From: Nemania diffusa | Lineage: Eukaryota > Ascomycota > Sordariomycetes > Xylariales > Xylariaceae | Assembly: GCA_038501195.1 (NCBI GenBank) | Contig: JBBPUQ010000006.1 | Coordinates: forward strand, 4,030,001 to 4,094,000 | Direction of reading: 5' to 3' | DNA: 64,000 bases | In this document: positions 10,854 to 23,330 of the stretch, one piece after another | How the letters are laid out: the number at the start of each line of letters is the position of its first letter | Position numbering within the stretch: the first letter of the stretch is position 1 | Translations under genes and position numbers: made by a program | The notes under the pieces: generated by a model | What the model saw: only the letters and a program-made list of their open reading frames with translations | What the model was told of the DNA's origin: nothing | The model's database searches: none

Positions 10854-13800
10854 GGTGACAAGGTGAGGAGAGTGATGGATGATGGTATTAGTGTGTTGTT
10901 TAGTGTCTGAGACGATGATGAGAGAAGAGATGATGAGGTATAGATGTTTATGACAGGATCTTTCACCTCATTATATATCCGGTTCATGTCATGACACAGT
11001 GCTGTATAAGCGCCGGTCCTGGGAGGATACAAGACTGGCTTTCCTCGGGGCTGAGCTGAACCAGCGCAATGGTTAGTCGGGCTTAGGCGGTGCGACATCT
11101 CGGAGCCACGTGTGTCTAGGCATACAGCCTCCGCAAATACAGGCGAGAAGAGGATAACGACACGAGCGACGATAGCATCTTGACGGAGCTAGTGAAGAGC
11201 CGGTCGAGGTTAGTAGTAGCAACTATTGACGGCTTCTCATAAGGTCGAAGCAATTTTTCACCGCCGTTACGAGAGAAATAACTACTGAAAACTTGCAAGC
11301 TCATGTCTAACAATGAAGACTTCGGCTAATACAACTATCATTCACATACGATTTCCATGTTGAGGGTTGATACCACTGCCAATCACGAGATGAGAATAGT
11401 TCACCGAAGTGGTAGGAGGCAGACGTGGTTAGTCTACGCGCTTGTATCCCATTGGGTCAACATGGAACCCCTGCTCAGCTACCGAAAAAGCGCTAGAGAC
11501 TTAGTTAAAGCCGCCCTGATGGCGAGACTGGAGAATCGCCCTACTTAGTGACCCTACACCGTGGGACGGTGGGTGAGGTGTTTAGCGTGCGGACTTTGCC
11601 GGGCTTGGGACCTAACTGGAGCCACGATTCTCGAATTATTCATCGCAGGATGATGCTCAAGTTGGGTCGAGTAAAGTTGCCTTGTATCATAGTTGATGTA
11701 CATATCAAGTCGCTACCGGCCAGCGAAGACGTTCGTGAGCCCAAGTTGGCGCGCCAACTACATACGCATACAATGTAACTTCAGCAAGTAGGTGGTCAAG
11801 CGGCAGGTGGCTTTTCCCAAAAGGAAACCCAATAAATCTCTATTAGGATCATGCCCCGAACAGCAAATGTACAAACTTGGACATAGAAGCATATGCCGCG
11901 GCATGTCGTACCATGTGGTTACAGAGCAGGCGATTCGACAAACCGCCAGCTAGGTGGTAGATAAGTATAGCATACGCATACCCAGTAGCTATGCATAGGC
12001 CAAGAGATGCTCGGTAGCAAGCCATCTAAGCGGAGCTGAGCTTACCATCGACGGCATGTAGTCTCGCACTATTGAGGATACCCTGTGACCTAAGCTCTTG
12101 CGTGTTAGTGTAGTGCTGGAGAGCTGAGTAGTATCATATTATTTGCTCGCGGGGTCCGAATGAGATTCCAGCGACCTGTCACCTGAAATGAACCGGTTTG
12201 CTTATGGTTGGGTCTATGGGGGACGGACGAGGTTCGAGTGAGCATCAGGTCTCCTCGGTCGTACGACTAGAGGCGGTAAACCGGCTAGGAGAGATAAAGT
12301 CATACGCGCCCGTGCCGGCGCCACAGATAGGGCTCAAGATCCATTTTAAGAACCTCGCTGACAGGAATGTCGAAAAAACCAGTAGCCGAATGTCTCGGTG
12401 CGCCCGTATTTGGATCCAAGACGATGCATGAATAGTCCGAATCGGCTCTCTGCCCTGACAGTTGTCCAGGAAGAGAGAGCTTGAGAGGGCTTGGCTGTGA
12501 GTCTAGCTAGCGCCATAGTGTCCGGGCTTGGAATTCCCTCAGCTGGGGAACGGAGCCGCTTACAAAATAGAGCCATAATTATTTATTCGCGCCGTGTGCT
12601 TGCGTCTTACTGCGACGGAGTAGATAACAGCACCCTGACTGGATACCTGCTCGCACAGTTCTGTCGACATCCCTAGGAATGTATGTGTCTTGTCTCCTCA
12701 TATCCAGGCTCCAATTAAATGGAACATCATATAGGCATACCTAGTCATAATTATGTCAGCTTCGCCAAAGACCAATATAGAGACCCTGATGAGCGTGAAG
12801 GAAAGAAGAGAGAGAAAAAAAAATCAAGAAATGCCACTAAAAGGGCTGAATGGTGAGCGTCCAATAAGAATTCACGATTGAGAGGCATGGAGACTACAAG
12901 TCGGACTTATCAGGTGACGACGCCCAAAGTAGTATAATGAGATGAGTAGCGGCTGACTTATCAGCCTCCATTGCCCAACAGCCGCGACGATATAAACATG
13001 GGCCGTTCTGGATCTCAATAGAAAGAGCCCTATTCCACCTAGCCGAGACGAAGGACTCCGACCACACGCTTTGCGCATTCCCACCCAATTTCTTCGAGTC
13101 GGGCGCCAGAGAGCGACGTTCAGGGGACAACGGGCAGAACAGGCATACGTAACCGGACCGTGCAGAGGTACAGTACAGATGCGATGCCTAGGTTGGCACA
13201 TTATTGAAAGTGCTAGGACGAAAAGAGGTCAAGCGGTCTGGGGTTCTGTGCCATTGTGGCGTTGTTGGTGGTGGCAGGATGTCAGGTACGCGAACCTCAA
13301 AAGCATCGTGAAATAAAAGGGGAGAAATGCAATGCTGCTTAACCGTTAGACAAAAACCTGCTTTCGTAGTAAGTCTCGTAGTAAATATCTCTCTTGTGAC
13401 CTGCTATGCAGTGCTGGAGCCGCCCACACGGCGGTAATGCTCTGTGACGGTAAATCATATCATACTGCGTACATACAACATACGCCTACCTACAGTAGGT
13501 AGCACATGGTAATCCCTGAAATGCAACGTAGGGGCTTTATTTTTAGTCTTGATGGTCTTCACATCTGTGTATGTACAACACCGCACTAGTAAACGGTTTT
13601 AGGGCATATTCCCCCAGCTGGAGTAGGCATCGAACTAAATACCTCCGAGCCCAAGCTAACCCTCATTCTCAGCACGATGAGCTATAGCTATGTTAGTAGA
13701 CCATACAGCGCTCTCGGTTTCACTAGATAGCCGAAAGTCATTCAGTAATCAATACTAGCTAGTCAGTAGCCGGGGGCTGGCATGCCGGCAACCACGGCGA

Positions 13801-14533
13801 TGATCGCCAACATGCGTAACAAGCCAGCGCTCTATACTTCCTAAAGAGACGAAAACGCCTACACTAAAGAGACTAATGCGACACGTTGATCATCCTCGGA
13901 TCATATTCTTCTCATATGCCTTTCTATGATGGTCCAATTCGGTCGTGGTGCTGTCCACTATTGAACCACGCCATGCTATTGAGCTGTATGACCGAATCTA
14001 GTAATCATCGAGGGAACAACGGCATTTGATTGGTCTTTCTAGAGCACCAGCGCCGGTCGGTAATAGTGCTGACCCAGCAGCTTGGTTCAACGATCGCCCG
14101 CGCTGGCAGCTGAAGTCGATGAATAAGAATACAAGAAAAGGCAAAATGAACACATGTCGTGTACTCCCTATATAGTCTAGACCATACTACAGAGTATACA
14201 CCGTTGATACCGCAAGGCGTATTAACAGCGTCACAAGATAGATAGGAAGTAAGGGATAAGACAATTACCATGTAGAGAATACAGATCACAGGTGATCCGT
14301 CATTTTCAAGGATGACATTTCACTTCATTCAGAGTAGAGCCACAATGCAAATCAAATCACAGTAATACAAGATTTGGAAATTTCATCAATGCCATCACTT
14401 TTTTACTCTAAAAAATACATGCAAGCCAAAACCACCCTAACCAGTACTTACCACGCCAACACGCCAAACAGAACAAACACACAGCCCGGGCCGAGCAGCG
14501 GGCCGGGGCCAAGATGGCGGTGTCCTCACGTCT
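10854..14533. other. Gene-free stretch of about 3.7 kb
   Basis: Contains only short frames (up to about 110 codons) lacking family features. Composition is mixed. The last 60 bp before the large AT-rich element is notably GC-rich (around 14,485-14,522). No RNA genes or repeats recognised. Confidence 0.45.
10971..10978 (-). promoter_or_regulatory. Candidate TATA box of the secreted-protein gene
   Basis: On the minus strand the sequence reads ATATATAA about 120 bp upstream of the ATG at 10853, in a plausible position for a TATA element. It is the only good match in the immediate upstream region, but it is inferred from sequence alone. Confidence 0.35.
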
Positions 14534-14577
14534 CTAGAGGCTTGATTTTCCATTTTTAGCAAGATCTCAGCTCTGAA
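14534..14577 (+). repeat. Left terminal inverted repeat
   Basis: Begins CTAGAGGCTTGATTTTCC and ends in CAGCTCTGAA. It is the reverse complement of 32466-32509 except at two sites (A here, G there). Similarity continues inward in degraded form to about 14,609. Confidence 0.85.
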
Positions 14578-14584
14578 GACCTAT

Positions 14585-14723
14585 TTTGAAAGTCTGTTGC
14601 AAGAGTCTGTCTTTATAAAGAGTTTTAAACAAAAGTTTGTTGTAAAAGTCTGTTTTATTATAAAAAGTCTATTTTATTATAAAAAGTTTATTTTATTATA
14701 AAAAGTCTGTTTTATTATAAAAC
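14585..14723. repeat. Left subterminal repeats
   Basis: Directly inside the left inverted repeat come degraded copies of a unit related to TTGCGGGAGTCTG (for example TTGCAAGAGTCTG near 14,597 and TTGTAAAAGTCTG near 14,640). Four exact-length 19-bp units of the form GTCTGTTTTATTATAAAAA follow at 14648-14723. The right end carries the intact GC-containing version, so the left array looks like its mutated counterpart. Confidence 0.7.
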
Positions 14724-16929
14724 TATTTTAAGTTTTAGATAATATTTAAAACTAAATTTATTGTTTGATATTTTTACTTTTTTAGTATACAGTTTTACGT
14801 TTAAAAACTTTAATCGAACTAAAATTATTTTAAAAAAAACTTAAACTTTTTTTTATATCAAAAAAGTCCTTTTTTATACTAGGCTTTTTTTTTATTTATA
14901 TATTTAGTTTATATATATAGTTTGTTATTTTATTAACAAAATAATTAGTATTTAATTAATATTTTAGCTAATTTATACTAAAGTTATATATTAGCTAAAT
15001 TTAATAATAATATATATATATTGCTTTTTTAATTTTTGCTACTATATTTATAAAAAGTTTTAAAATATTATATTTTGCTAATTAATATATTTTGTTAAAA
15101 GTTGCTTTTAAATTAAACAAAATAAAAATTTTATAAAAACATTAAATTATAAACTAAAACATATTAAGTTTTATAAATATAAGCTTTATATATGTACTAA
15201 ATATTACATTATCGTTTTTTAATTTAAAAAGATCAGCTTTTGTAAGCAAAAACAACTATTTGTTAATTTATTTGTTTATTTTAAACGATTTAACAGCTTT
15301 GTTAAATTTTATATTTTCGATAAATACTAAAGCTAACAGTTTGTTTATTAAAAAGCTATATAAACTAACTATTACTTAAGCAGCTGTTATTTTTTCGTTG
15401 ATTAGTTTATAGTAAATAATATTGTCGAAACTAATAATATCAATTATTTATATATTAAAGATTTTTTAAATATTTTGCTAATTTATAGCTTTAAATATAA
15501 TTTAATAATATATTTAAATATTAAATAATATTGTAACAAAAAAATAGCTTAAGTTATAATATATTATTTAATTTTATAGTATATTAAAAAAGTTGTATAA
15601 TTTCGACTAAATTAAATATTAAAATTGCAAGCTAGCTATATTAAACAAAATAAACAACTTAATTATTTTTGTTTTTTTATTTTTAATTTTATACTTTTTT
15701 TTTATAATAGTATAGCATATTTTGTTATAAAACTTGCTTACTTATTGTTTAAAAATATTATATTTGCTTTTTTATAATTTTTTGTTTAGTGCTAAATTTT
15801 ATAAATGAAATATTTATATTTGAAAATTTTCGATATTGTTTTAATATTGTATTATTTTTTAAAATATTTTTATAATTATTTTAATCGGATTTTTTGCTTG
15901 ATTTAATATACTAATAACTTTTGCAACAAATAAAAAATATATTTTGCTATTTTTTAATAAGCTTATAATTTTAAAAAAAATAAAAGTTGCTATTTTTATA
16001 GTTTAAATGTTTTAGATCTAAAAAGTATAAGTTTAAAATATTAAATACTTTTAGTTTTAACAGTTTGTTTTTAGCGAAAAAATAAATATATTTTTATTAA
16101 AACAATAAATAAATAACTAAAAAATTTTTATATTATTAATAATAACATATTAAAATTAATAAAAAACACATTTAATAAATATTAAATAAAAAAATAATAA
16201 TAATATTAAATCTAGCAAGCTATTATATTAAAATCGATATTAAAAAAATAAATATTTAAAGTTGTAGCTAAAACTAAATGCTAAAACTACTAAAAAAATA
16301 GCAAAAGCTTTAAAATTTAATATAATTAAATAAATTTAAAAATATATTAAATAAATTAGCAGATTTTTTAGTTTTAATAAAATTATTTTATTATAGTAAA
16401 ATAAAGCATATTTATATATTAAAAGCTATTTATTATATATTTTAATCTCTATGTTTTATTAAAATTATTTTATTTATATATTATAAAAATAATAAAAATT
16501 GTTATAAAAAACTTACAAAATATTGTAAATACTAAAAAATATATATATTTAATTTAATATAAATTTATTGATAATAATTGCAAACTGCGATTTATTGCTT
16601 TATTAGAAAAAAAGTCTACTTTTTTTTAAGTTTTTATATAGCATAAATATAAAGTTTTAAATTAATATAGCTATATATAAAATAATACTTTTTTATTAAT
16701 ATTATTTATATCTGCTTTAAATAATTTAAATAATTAAATAGTTTAATAATATAACTAATTGATATTAAATAAAAATTTATATAAAACTATTTAAAAACAA
16801 TTGTTTTAAAAGCATTAAAAATATCGCTAATAGATTATATAATTGATTTTTAATTTAAAAGCTTTTTTTTAAAGTAAATACTTTAATATATAAAAAAAGT
16901 AGATTTTAGAAGTTAATAAATAAAAACTT

Positions 16930-17520
16930 TGATATAAAAATCAGTTTAAACTTAAAAAAAAAGTTAAATTTAAATTTAAAAATAAAAATTAGTTTAAATT
17001 TAAAAAAAAAGTTAAATTTAAACTAAAAAGCAAAGATTAGTTTAAATTTGAGTATAAAGTGGGTTTTAACTTTAATAAAAAAAATCAGTTTAAACTTAAA
17101 AAAAAAGTTAAATTTAAACTAAAAAGCAAAAATCAGTTTGAATTTAAATATAAAATAGATTTTAACTTTAATAAAAAAGATTAATTTAAACTTAAAAATA
17201 AAAATCAATTTAAACTTAAAAAAAGGGTTAAATCTAAACTAGAAAGCAAAAATCAGTCTAAATTTAAATATAAAATAGGTTTTAACTTTGATAAAAAAAA
17301 TCAGTTTAAACTTAAAAGCGAAAATTAGTTTAAACCTAAAGAAAAGATTAAATTTAAACTAAAAAATAAAAATCAATCTAAATTTAAGTATAAAATAGGT
17401 TTTGCTTTTAATAAAAAGGATTAGTTTAAATTTAAAAGCAAAAATTAGTTTAAACTTGAAAAAAAAGTTAAATTTAAATTAAAAAGTAAAAATTAGTTTC
17501 AATTTAAAAAAAAATCGCTG
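16930..17520 (+). repeat. 120-bp tandem repeat, fossil Lys/Phe-rich coding repeat
   Basis: Four units with an exact 120-bp period start near 17,101, 17,221, 17,341 and 17,461, preceded by shorter partial units from about 16,930. In one plus-strand frame they read as a 40-residue repeat rich in K, F and N (motifs such as KNQFKLKKKVKFKLKSK). The few stops are TAA or TAG at places where other copies have CAA or CAG. This looks like a repetitive protein segment mutated by C-to-T changes. Confidence 0.65.
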
Positions 17521-20500
17521 TAAAAATATTTAGTTTAAATTTAAAAAATAAAACAAAAATAATACCTATATATAAAAATACTTTTAAAAAAAAAAAAAAT
17601 AGTTTTAATAAGCTTTTTTATTAGCAATAGCTTTAGAAGTTTTTGATACAACTTTAAAAAAAGTACTGTAAACGCAGCTTTATTTTTGCGATTTTACAGC
17701 TTTAAAAATATATATACACTGTTATAAAGCTTGCTTTTTATATAAATATTACTAACAGCTTAGTTTATATAGCTATAAAAACTAGTAAAATTTAATTAAT
17801 TAAAACATTATATAAAACTAACATTTAAAACTTTTATATTTTTATTTTGTTTAAAAGCTAAACTTAAATATATAATATCTAAGTTATTTTTATTTATATA
17901 GTATTAATTATATTATAATAGCAAAATATAAAAATATATATTTTAAATAATAAAAAAAATAGTATTAATTTAGACATTTTTTTTATGCAATTTTAACTAG
18001 ACCTAAAAAAATTGTATTTATTTTTTAAGCTTTTTTAACATTAAAGCTAAAGCTTAAGCGTTAAAATTATTTATATTTAAATAAAATCTATTTAATAACA
18101 AAAAACTTAAGTATAAATCTACAAAAACATAAAAGTTTTAGTTTAAAATATATTTTATATAGTAAACATTTAAAATCTTTTGTTTTTTAAATTTTACAAA
18201 AATAAAATCTAAAGCTAAAACAACCGAGCTTTTAATATTTACTGAAAATTAATTATACAGCAGTAACAAAAAACCTAAGTATATACTTTCAGTAATAAAA
18301 AAATTATATATAATAGCTTAAAACTTTAAAATAAATAAGTTTTTAAAAATATTATATTTAATAATTAAAATTGCTAACTTTATAACAAAAGCTGTTTTTT
18401 TTTGTAACTTAAAGCTTAAATAAAAAAAAATATTTTAATATCTTTAAAATAATTAGCTTTAAATTATATAATCTAATATAACAGCTTTATTACTTTTTTA
18501 TTAATTAAGTTTATATTATTTAAGTTTTTAATTTAGATTTAATACTTAAAAATAACTTTAATAAAGCTAGCTTTAAAAATATTATTAGTTGTTTAATTTA
18601 TATTATTTAAATAACTTTATAAAATAATAACATAACAGTTACTATTTGTTATATCAAAAGTAATTAAGCTATTTATTATATCAGCTTAAAAATACTGTAA
18701 AATTTGCAACTTATATATAATATATTCTATTTTAAAAACTTTAACTGTTTTGCTATTAGTTAATAAGTTTTTTTTGATATTTTTTAGTTTAATTTATGCT
18801 TAGTTTTTTTTCAAAAAGTTTTTAGAAATAAATTTAAATAAAGCTATTATTTTAATAAATATTTAAAAAATATAAGAAATTTACGCTAATAAATAATAAG
18901 TAATCGCGTTATATTTTAAATTAAAAACATAATAATCGATCGAAATAAAAAAAAAAAAGCAGAAAAAAACAAATAATAAAAAAGCAGCTTTTATAATAAG
19001 TTATATATATTATATTTATAAATATATTTCAAATATTTATATATTATTTTTATTTATATATTAAAACAGCTATATATATTAAGTATAGCATTTAAATATT
19101 GTAACAATTTGTAATATTTTAAAAGTTTTTTGTTATATTTGATATATTATCTTTAAATAGCTATATATATTAAACAGTTATATATATTAAGTAAAAACGG
19201 TATTTTTGCTACTAAACAAAAAATCTAGATATTATTAAACCATATGCTTTTTTATATTTTGTTAACGCTTGATCTTTTATATTATATTTAATATACTATA
19301 TAAGGTATTTACTAGCTTTTAACTATTTGTGCCGATTTTTTAAAGATTTAACTTGTTTTTAAACGAAGTTTTTTTTTTTATTACAAAAGCTTTTGTTTAT
19401 TTGTTATATCTAGTTTATACTGCAGCGATATTTTTATATATGCTAAATATATAACTTATTATACTATAAACTAAAAACTAAATAGCTATATTATTAATAC
19501 TAATAATTTAGCTTTAAAGTTTAAGCTATTAAAATAAATAACTAAATACTAAAAAGCTATTAAAAATAATAAACTTAATAAAATAGCAAATGTAATTTTT
19601 AAAAATTAAACTTAGCAAAATATAAATAAAGTTATAGCTAATTACAAGTTTTATAGTTTTTAACTTAAAGTCAATTTTTTATAAAAATATAATAATTTTA
19701 TTATTAAAGTTTATAAAAGTTGATAAAAGCAGCTTGTTTAAAGCAAAACTTATTAGCTTGCTTTTTAGCTTTAATATTTAGTTTATAGTTGTTAATGCAA
19801 ACATATTAGTATATTTATATTTAAGCTAAATCTAGCTAATAATGCAGTAGCAAGTGTTTTTATTGCACTATATTTCAAATAATTAACTAGTTTTTTTTAT
19901 AATTATATTTAAAGCAGCAACTTTTTTACATTAAATATTAAATAAGCATTAAAAGCAGATATAACTGGTTTTTAAAACAAGTTAAATAGCTTTTGCTATT
20001 TTTTAATAGCTATTTCTAATATAAAAAAACATAAAGTTTAAAATAGCTACACAAACTGATTGCAAAATGTTTGCAAAAAAAGCTAGATTGTTATAAAAAA
20101 AAAAAAATACTAGCAATTAGTATATATTATCATTATAAAAAAAGCCCGAAAATATAACATTTAAATATAACTTTTTATTTATTATAAAATTTAATATAAT
20201 TTAATATATCGAATTAAATAAATATATTTATATAGTTATATAATAACTAATTAAACAAGTATTAAAAAAAAAAAAAACTTTAAAACTTAGCTAAATTATA
20301 TTGTAAAAAAAGTTTAATACTATAACTAAAAAACTAGTGCTATAACTAAAAGTCGACATATTTTATTTTATTAAACTAATGTTATATCTAGAATTTTATA
20401 ATTAATATTTATATAATTTATTTATTAGATTTTTTTATCGAATTTATTTGTTAATTAATATCTTTAGTTCGTTAAAAATAATAAACAAACATTTTAAAAA

Positions 20501-22779
20501 AATATAATAAGCAAAATATAAACGCAAAAAATAAGCAAAATAAAAAAAAGATATATATATAATACAAAAGATTTTATTAATTATTATATTGTTTATTGCT
20601 AAAATAATTTAATATTAATTATATATTAAGCTTTTATAAATATATACTTATAGCTACTAGTTTACAACTTATTATCAAAAATGCAAAATTATAATCTAAT
20701 AAAAAAAGCAGATATTACATTTACAGCTATTAAAAAATTTAATATAATATATATATTCTATAAAATATATATGTTTTTGCTACAGCTAATGCAATAGTTT
20801 ATTATATTTTTTTTTTTTATTTAGTTTTTTGTTTAAAATTAAAATTTAACATTTGTTTTTTTTTATACAATATCTAATTATATTTGTTCTTAAGCTGGAA
20901 AAATGTTAAAATAATAACTACATTATTTAGCAAATTTATATTTACTGTCGACATTTTGTTTATTATAAAGTAAAAATATATATTTTTATAAACTTTATAG
21001 ATCATTTTTACAAAAGCTTCTTGCTATAACTTAAAATAAAAATATAAATTTATATTTAAGTTTTAAACTAATAAAATAATATTGTTATAAATATAGTAGA
21101 AATAAATTTCTATTATAAAATATACTATATTAGCAAAAGTTATAATAAATATGCTAGAATCGAATATTTACTATTAAAAGTTAGCTATTGTAAATAGTTT
21201 AAAATAAATATAACAATAATAACAACTAAAGTAATAATTAAGCTAAAAGTAAGCAAATATATTATAATAACTAATAAAATAATAGTAATAATATTATAGT
21301 AAAATAAAAGTAAAATAATACTTTTGCTAAAATAGCAATAAAAAAGCTTATAATTTTAAAATAACAATAAAAAAGATAATATAAATAGTTTATATTTTTA
21401 AATATGCTTTAATTAAACTAGTAATAAAAATATATAATATAGTTTTAAAATTTAGTTAAAAGCTTTTTTACTAAAGTTATAAAACTAAGTTAAAAGGTTT
21501 TTTTGATTTAGTATAATATATAAAAACTATTTTATTTTTTAAAACTGTTGTTTTATTGTTTTATATCTTTTTTAATACTTATAACATTTAAATATTAAAC
21601 TAATTTTTTTAACTTTTTATTTTTAATATTTTTTTATATAAACTGCTACTAATAATACTAGCTATAAGCATTAAATATATATTTAGTACTATAACATTTT
21701 AACAAACTAATTTATTTTAAACATTAGTTTTTAATAAATAAATTTTATATTTTTAATTAACTAAATTATTATTGATTTAGTTTTTTTGATTTATTAACTA
21801 TTACAGCTTTTTAAAAAAATATATTTTATTTTAAGCAGTAGCTTTAAATCAACTATTTTTATTCTGCAATATAGCTAAAAATAAAAACATAAGTCGACTA
21901 TTTACAAAGCTAAATATTATAAGTTAAAAAATATATATTATTTTTATAATCGCTTTAAATACTTTTTTAAATTTGTTATTATTTTAATATAGCTAAAACT
22001 AAATTTTTGTTTAATTAAGCTATATTATTTTATATTTATTTTATATTATTTTAGCTTTAATTACTTTTTTTTAAATAAACTAGTTTAGTTTAAAATAAAA
22101 GCTATTTTTTATTTTAGTAACAATTATACAGTAGTATTTGTTGCTATAGCTTAGTTTATATATTTAAAACAGCAGCTAATTTATAAGCTATGTTTTAACA
22201 GATTATATTTAAACTTTAGTAAAAACTAGCTAAGCTAACTTTTTAATTTTGTATTTTAAACTAAATTAGATTTTAATAACAACTAAAGCAAAAAGCTATT
22301 TATATATTATTTGTAGTACTATTTATTAGTTTTAACGTAGTAATAAAATAAAAAACAGTTGCTAAAGCTTATTTATATCGAAAAAATTAAAAAAACATAT
22401 TATTATAGCAAAGTTTTGTAGCAAGGTTTTTTAGTAGAGTTAAACTTTAAGTAAAAATTTAAAAAGCAGGCTGTTTAGCAGCTAGAACAAATGTTTATAA
22501 AGTATAAAAAAAGCTAAATAATTATTACAAAAAAAAACAAGCAATTGCTTTGCTTATATAAATTGCTTTATTTTTATTTAGTAGCAATAGTACAAATGTT
22601 TTAAATCAATAATATTTTAGATATTTTATAAAATATAGTTTATATTTTTATATATATAAGCACTTAAAACTACTTAATATTAAAAAATAATATAGTTTTT
22701 ATAGTAATAATATAGTTTATTAAATAATATTTAATTGATTAAGCTAAAAGTTTACAATATTGTAAGCAAGCTGTAAAAC

Positions 22780-23330
22780 TGTTTTAGCTAACTAAACCAA
22801 AATGTTTTATAACTTATTTACAACTTTTTTTTTATATTATAATACTATAAAATATTATTTTTTTAAACTTTCTGTTTAATTTTTTTTAAGCTTTTTTAAC
22901 TTTTTAATTATATGCCAATTTTATATTAATATATTAAACACTAAAACGACGTTTTAGCTAGTTAGATTAAAACGCTTTATAACTTACTTACAACTTTTTT
23001 ACTATATTATAATAATTATAAAATATTATTTTTTTAAACTTTCTGTTTAATTTTTTTTTAGTTTGTTTAATTTTTTAGAAATTAAAATAGTTTTATATAT
23101 ATAATTATATACTAGTTTTATACTAATATATTAAGTACTAAAACAGCTAACAAAAACTTATATTTAAAAGTTTATAAATATTGCTTTATATTAAAATATG
23201 CATATAGTTATATATTAGTTTTATATCGATATATTAAATACTAAAATAGCTAACAAAGCTTTATATATAAGCTAATAAAAACTAATATTTAAAAGTTTAT
23301 AGATTTGTTATAAAAAGGGGAAAACGCTAC
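22780..23330. repeat. Tandem direct repeats, about 170-bp unit
   Basis: A segment containing TTATAACTTATTTACAAC and ending in a TATTAATATATTAAACAC-like stretch is repeated about 170 bp downstream with small changes. One or two shorter partial copies follow to about 23,330. No coding interpretation. Confidence 0.5.

Noticed and set aside
16930..17520. CRISPR-like array
   Set aside because: Eukaryotic AT-rich tandem repeat with no unique spacers; the units are contiguous and read as protein repeats.
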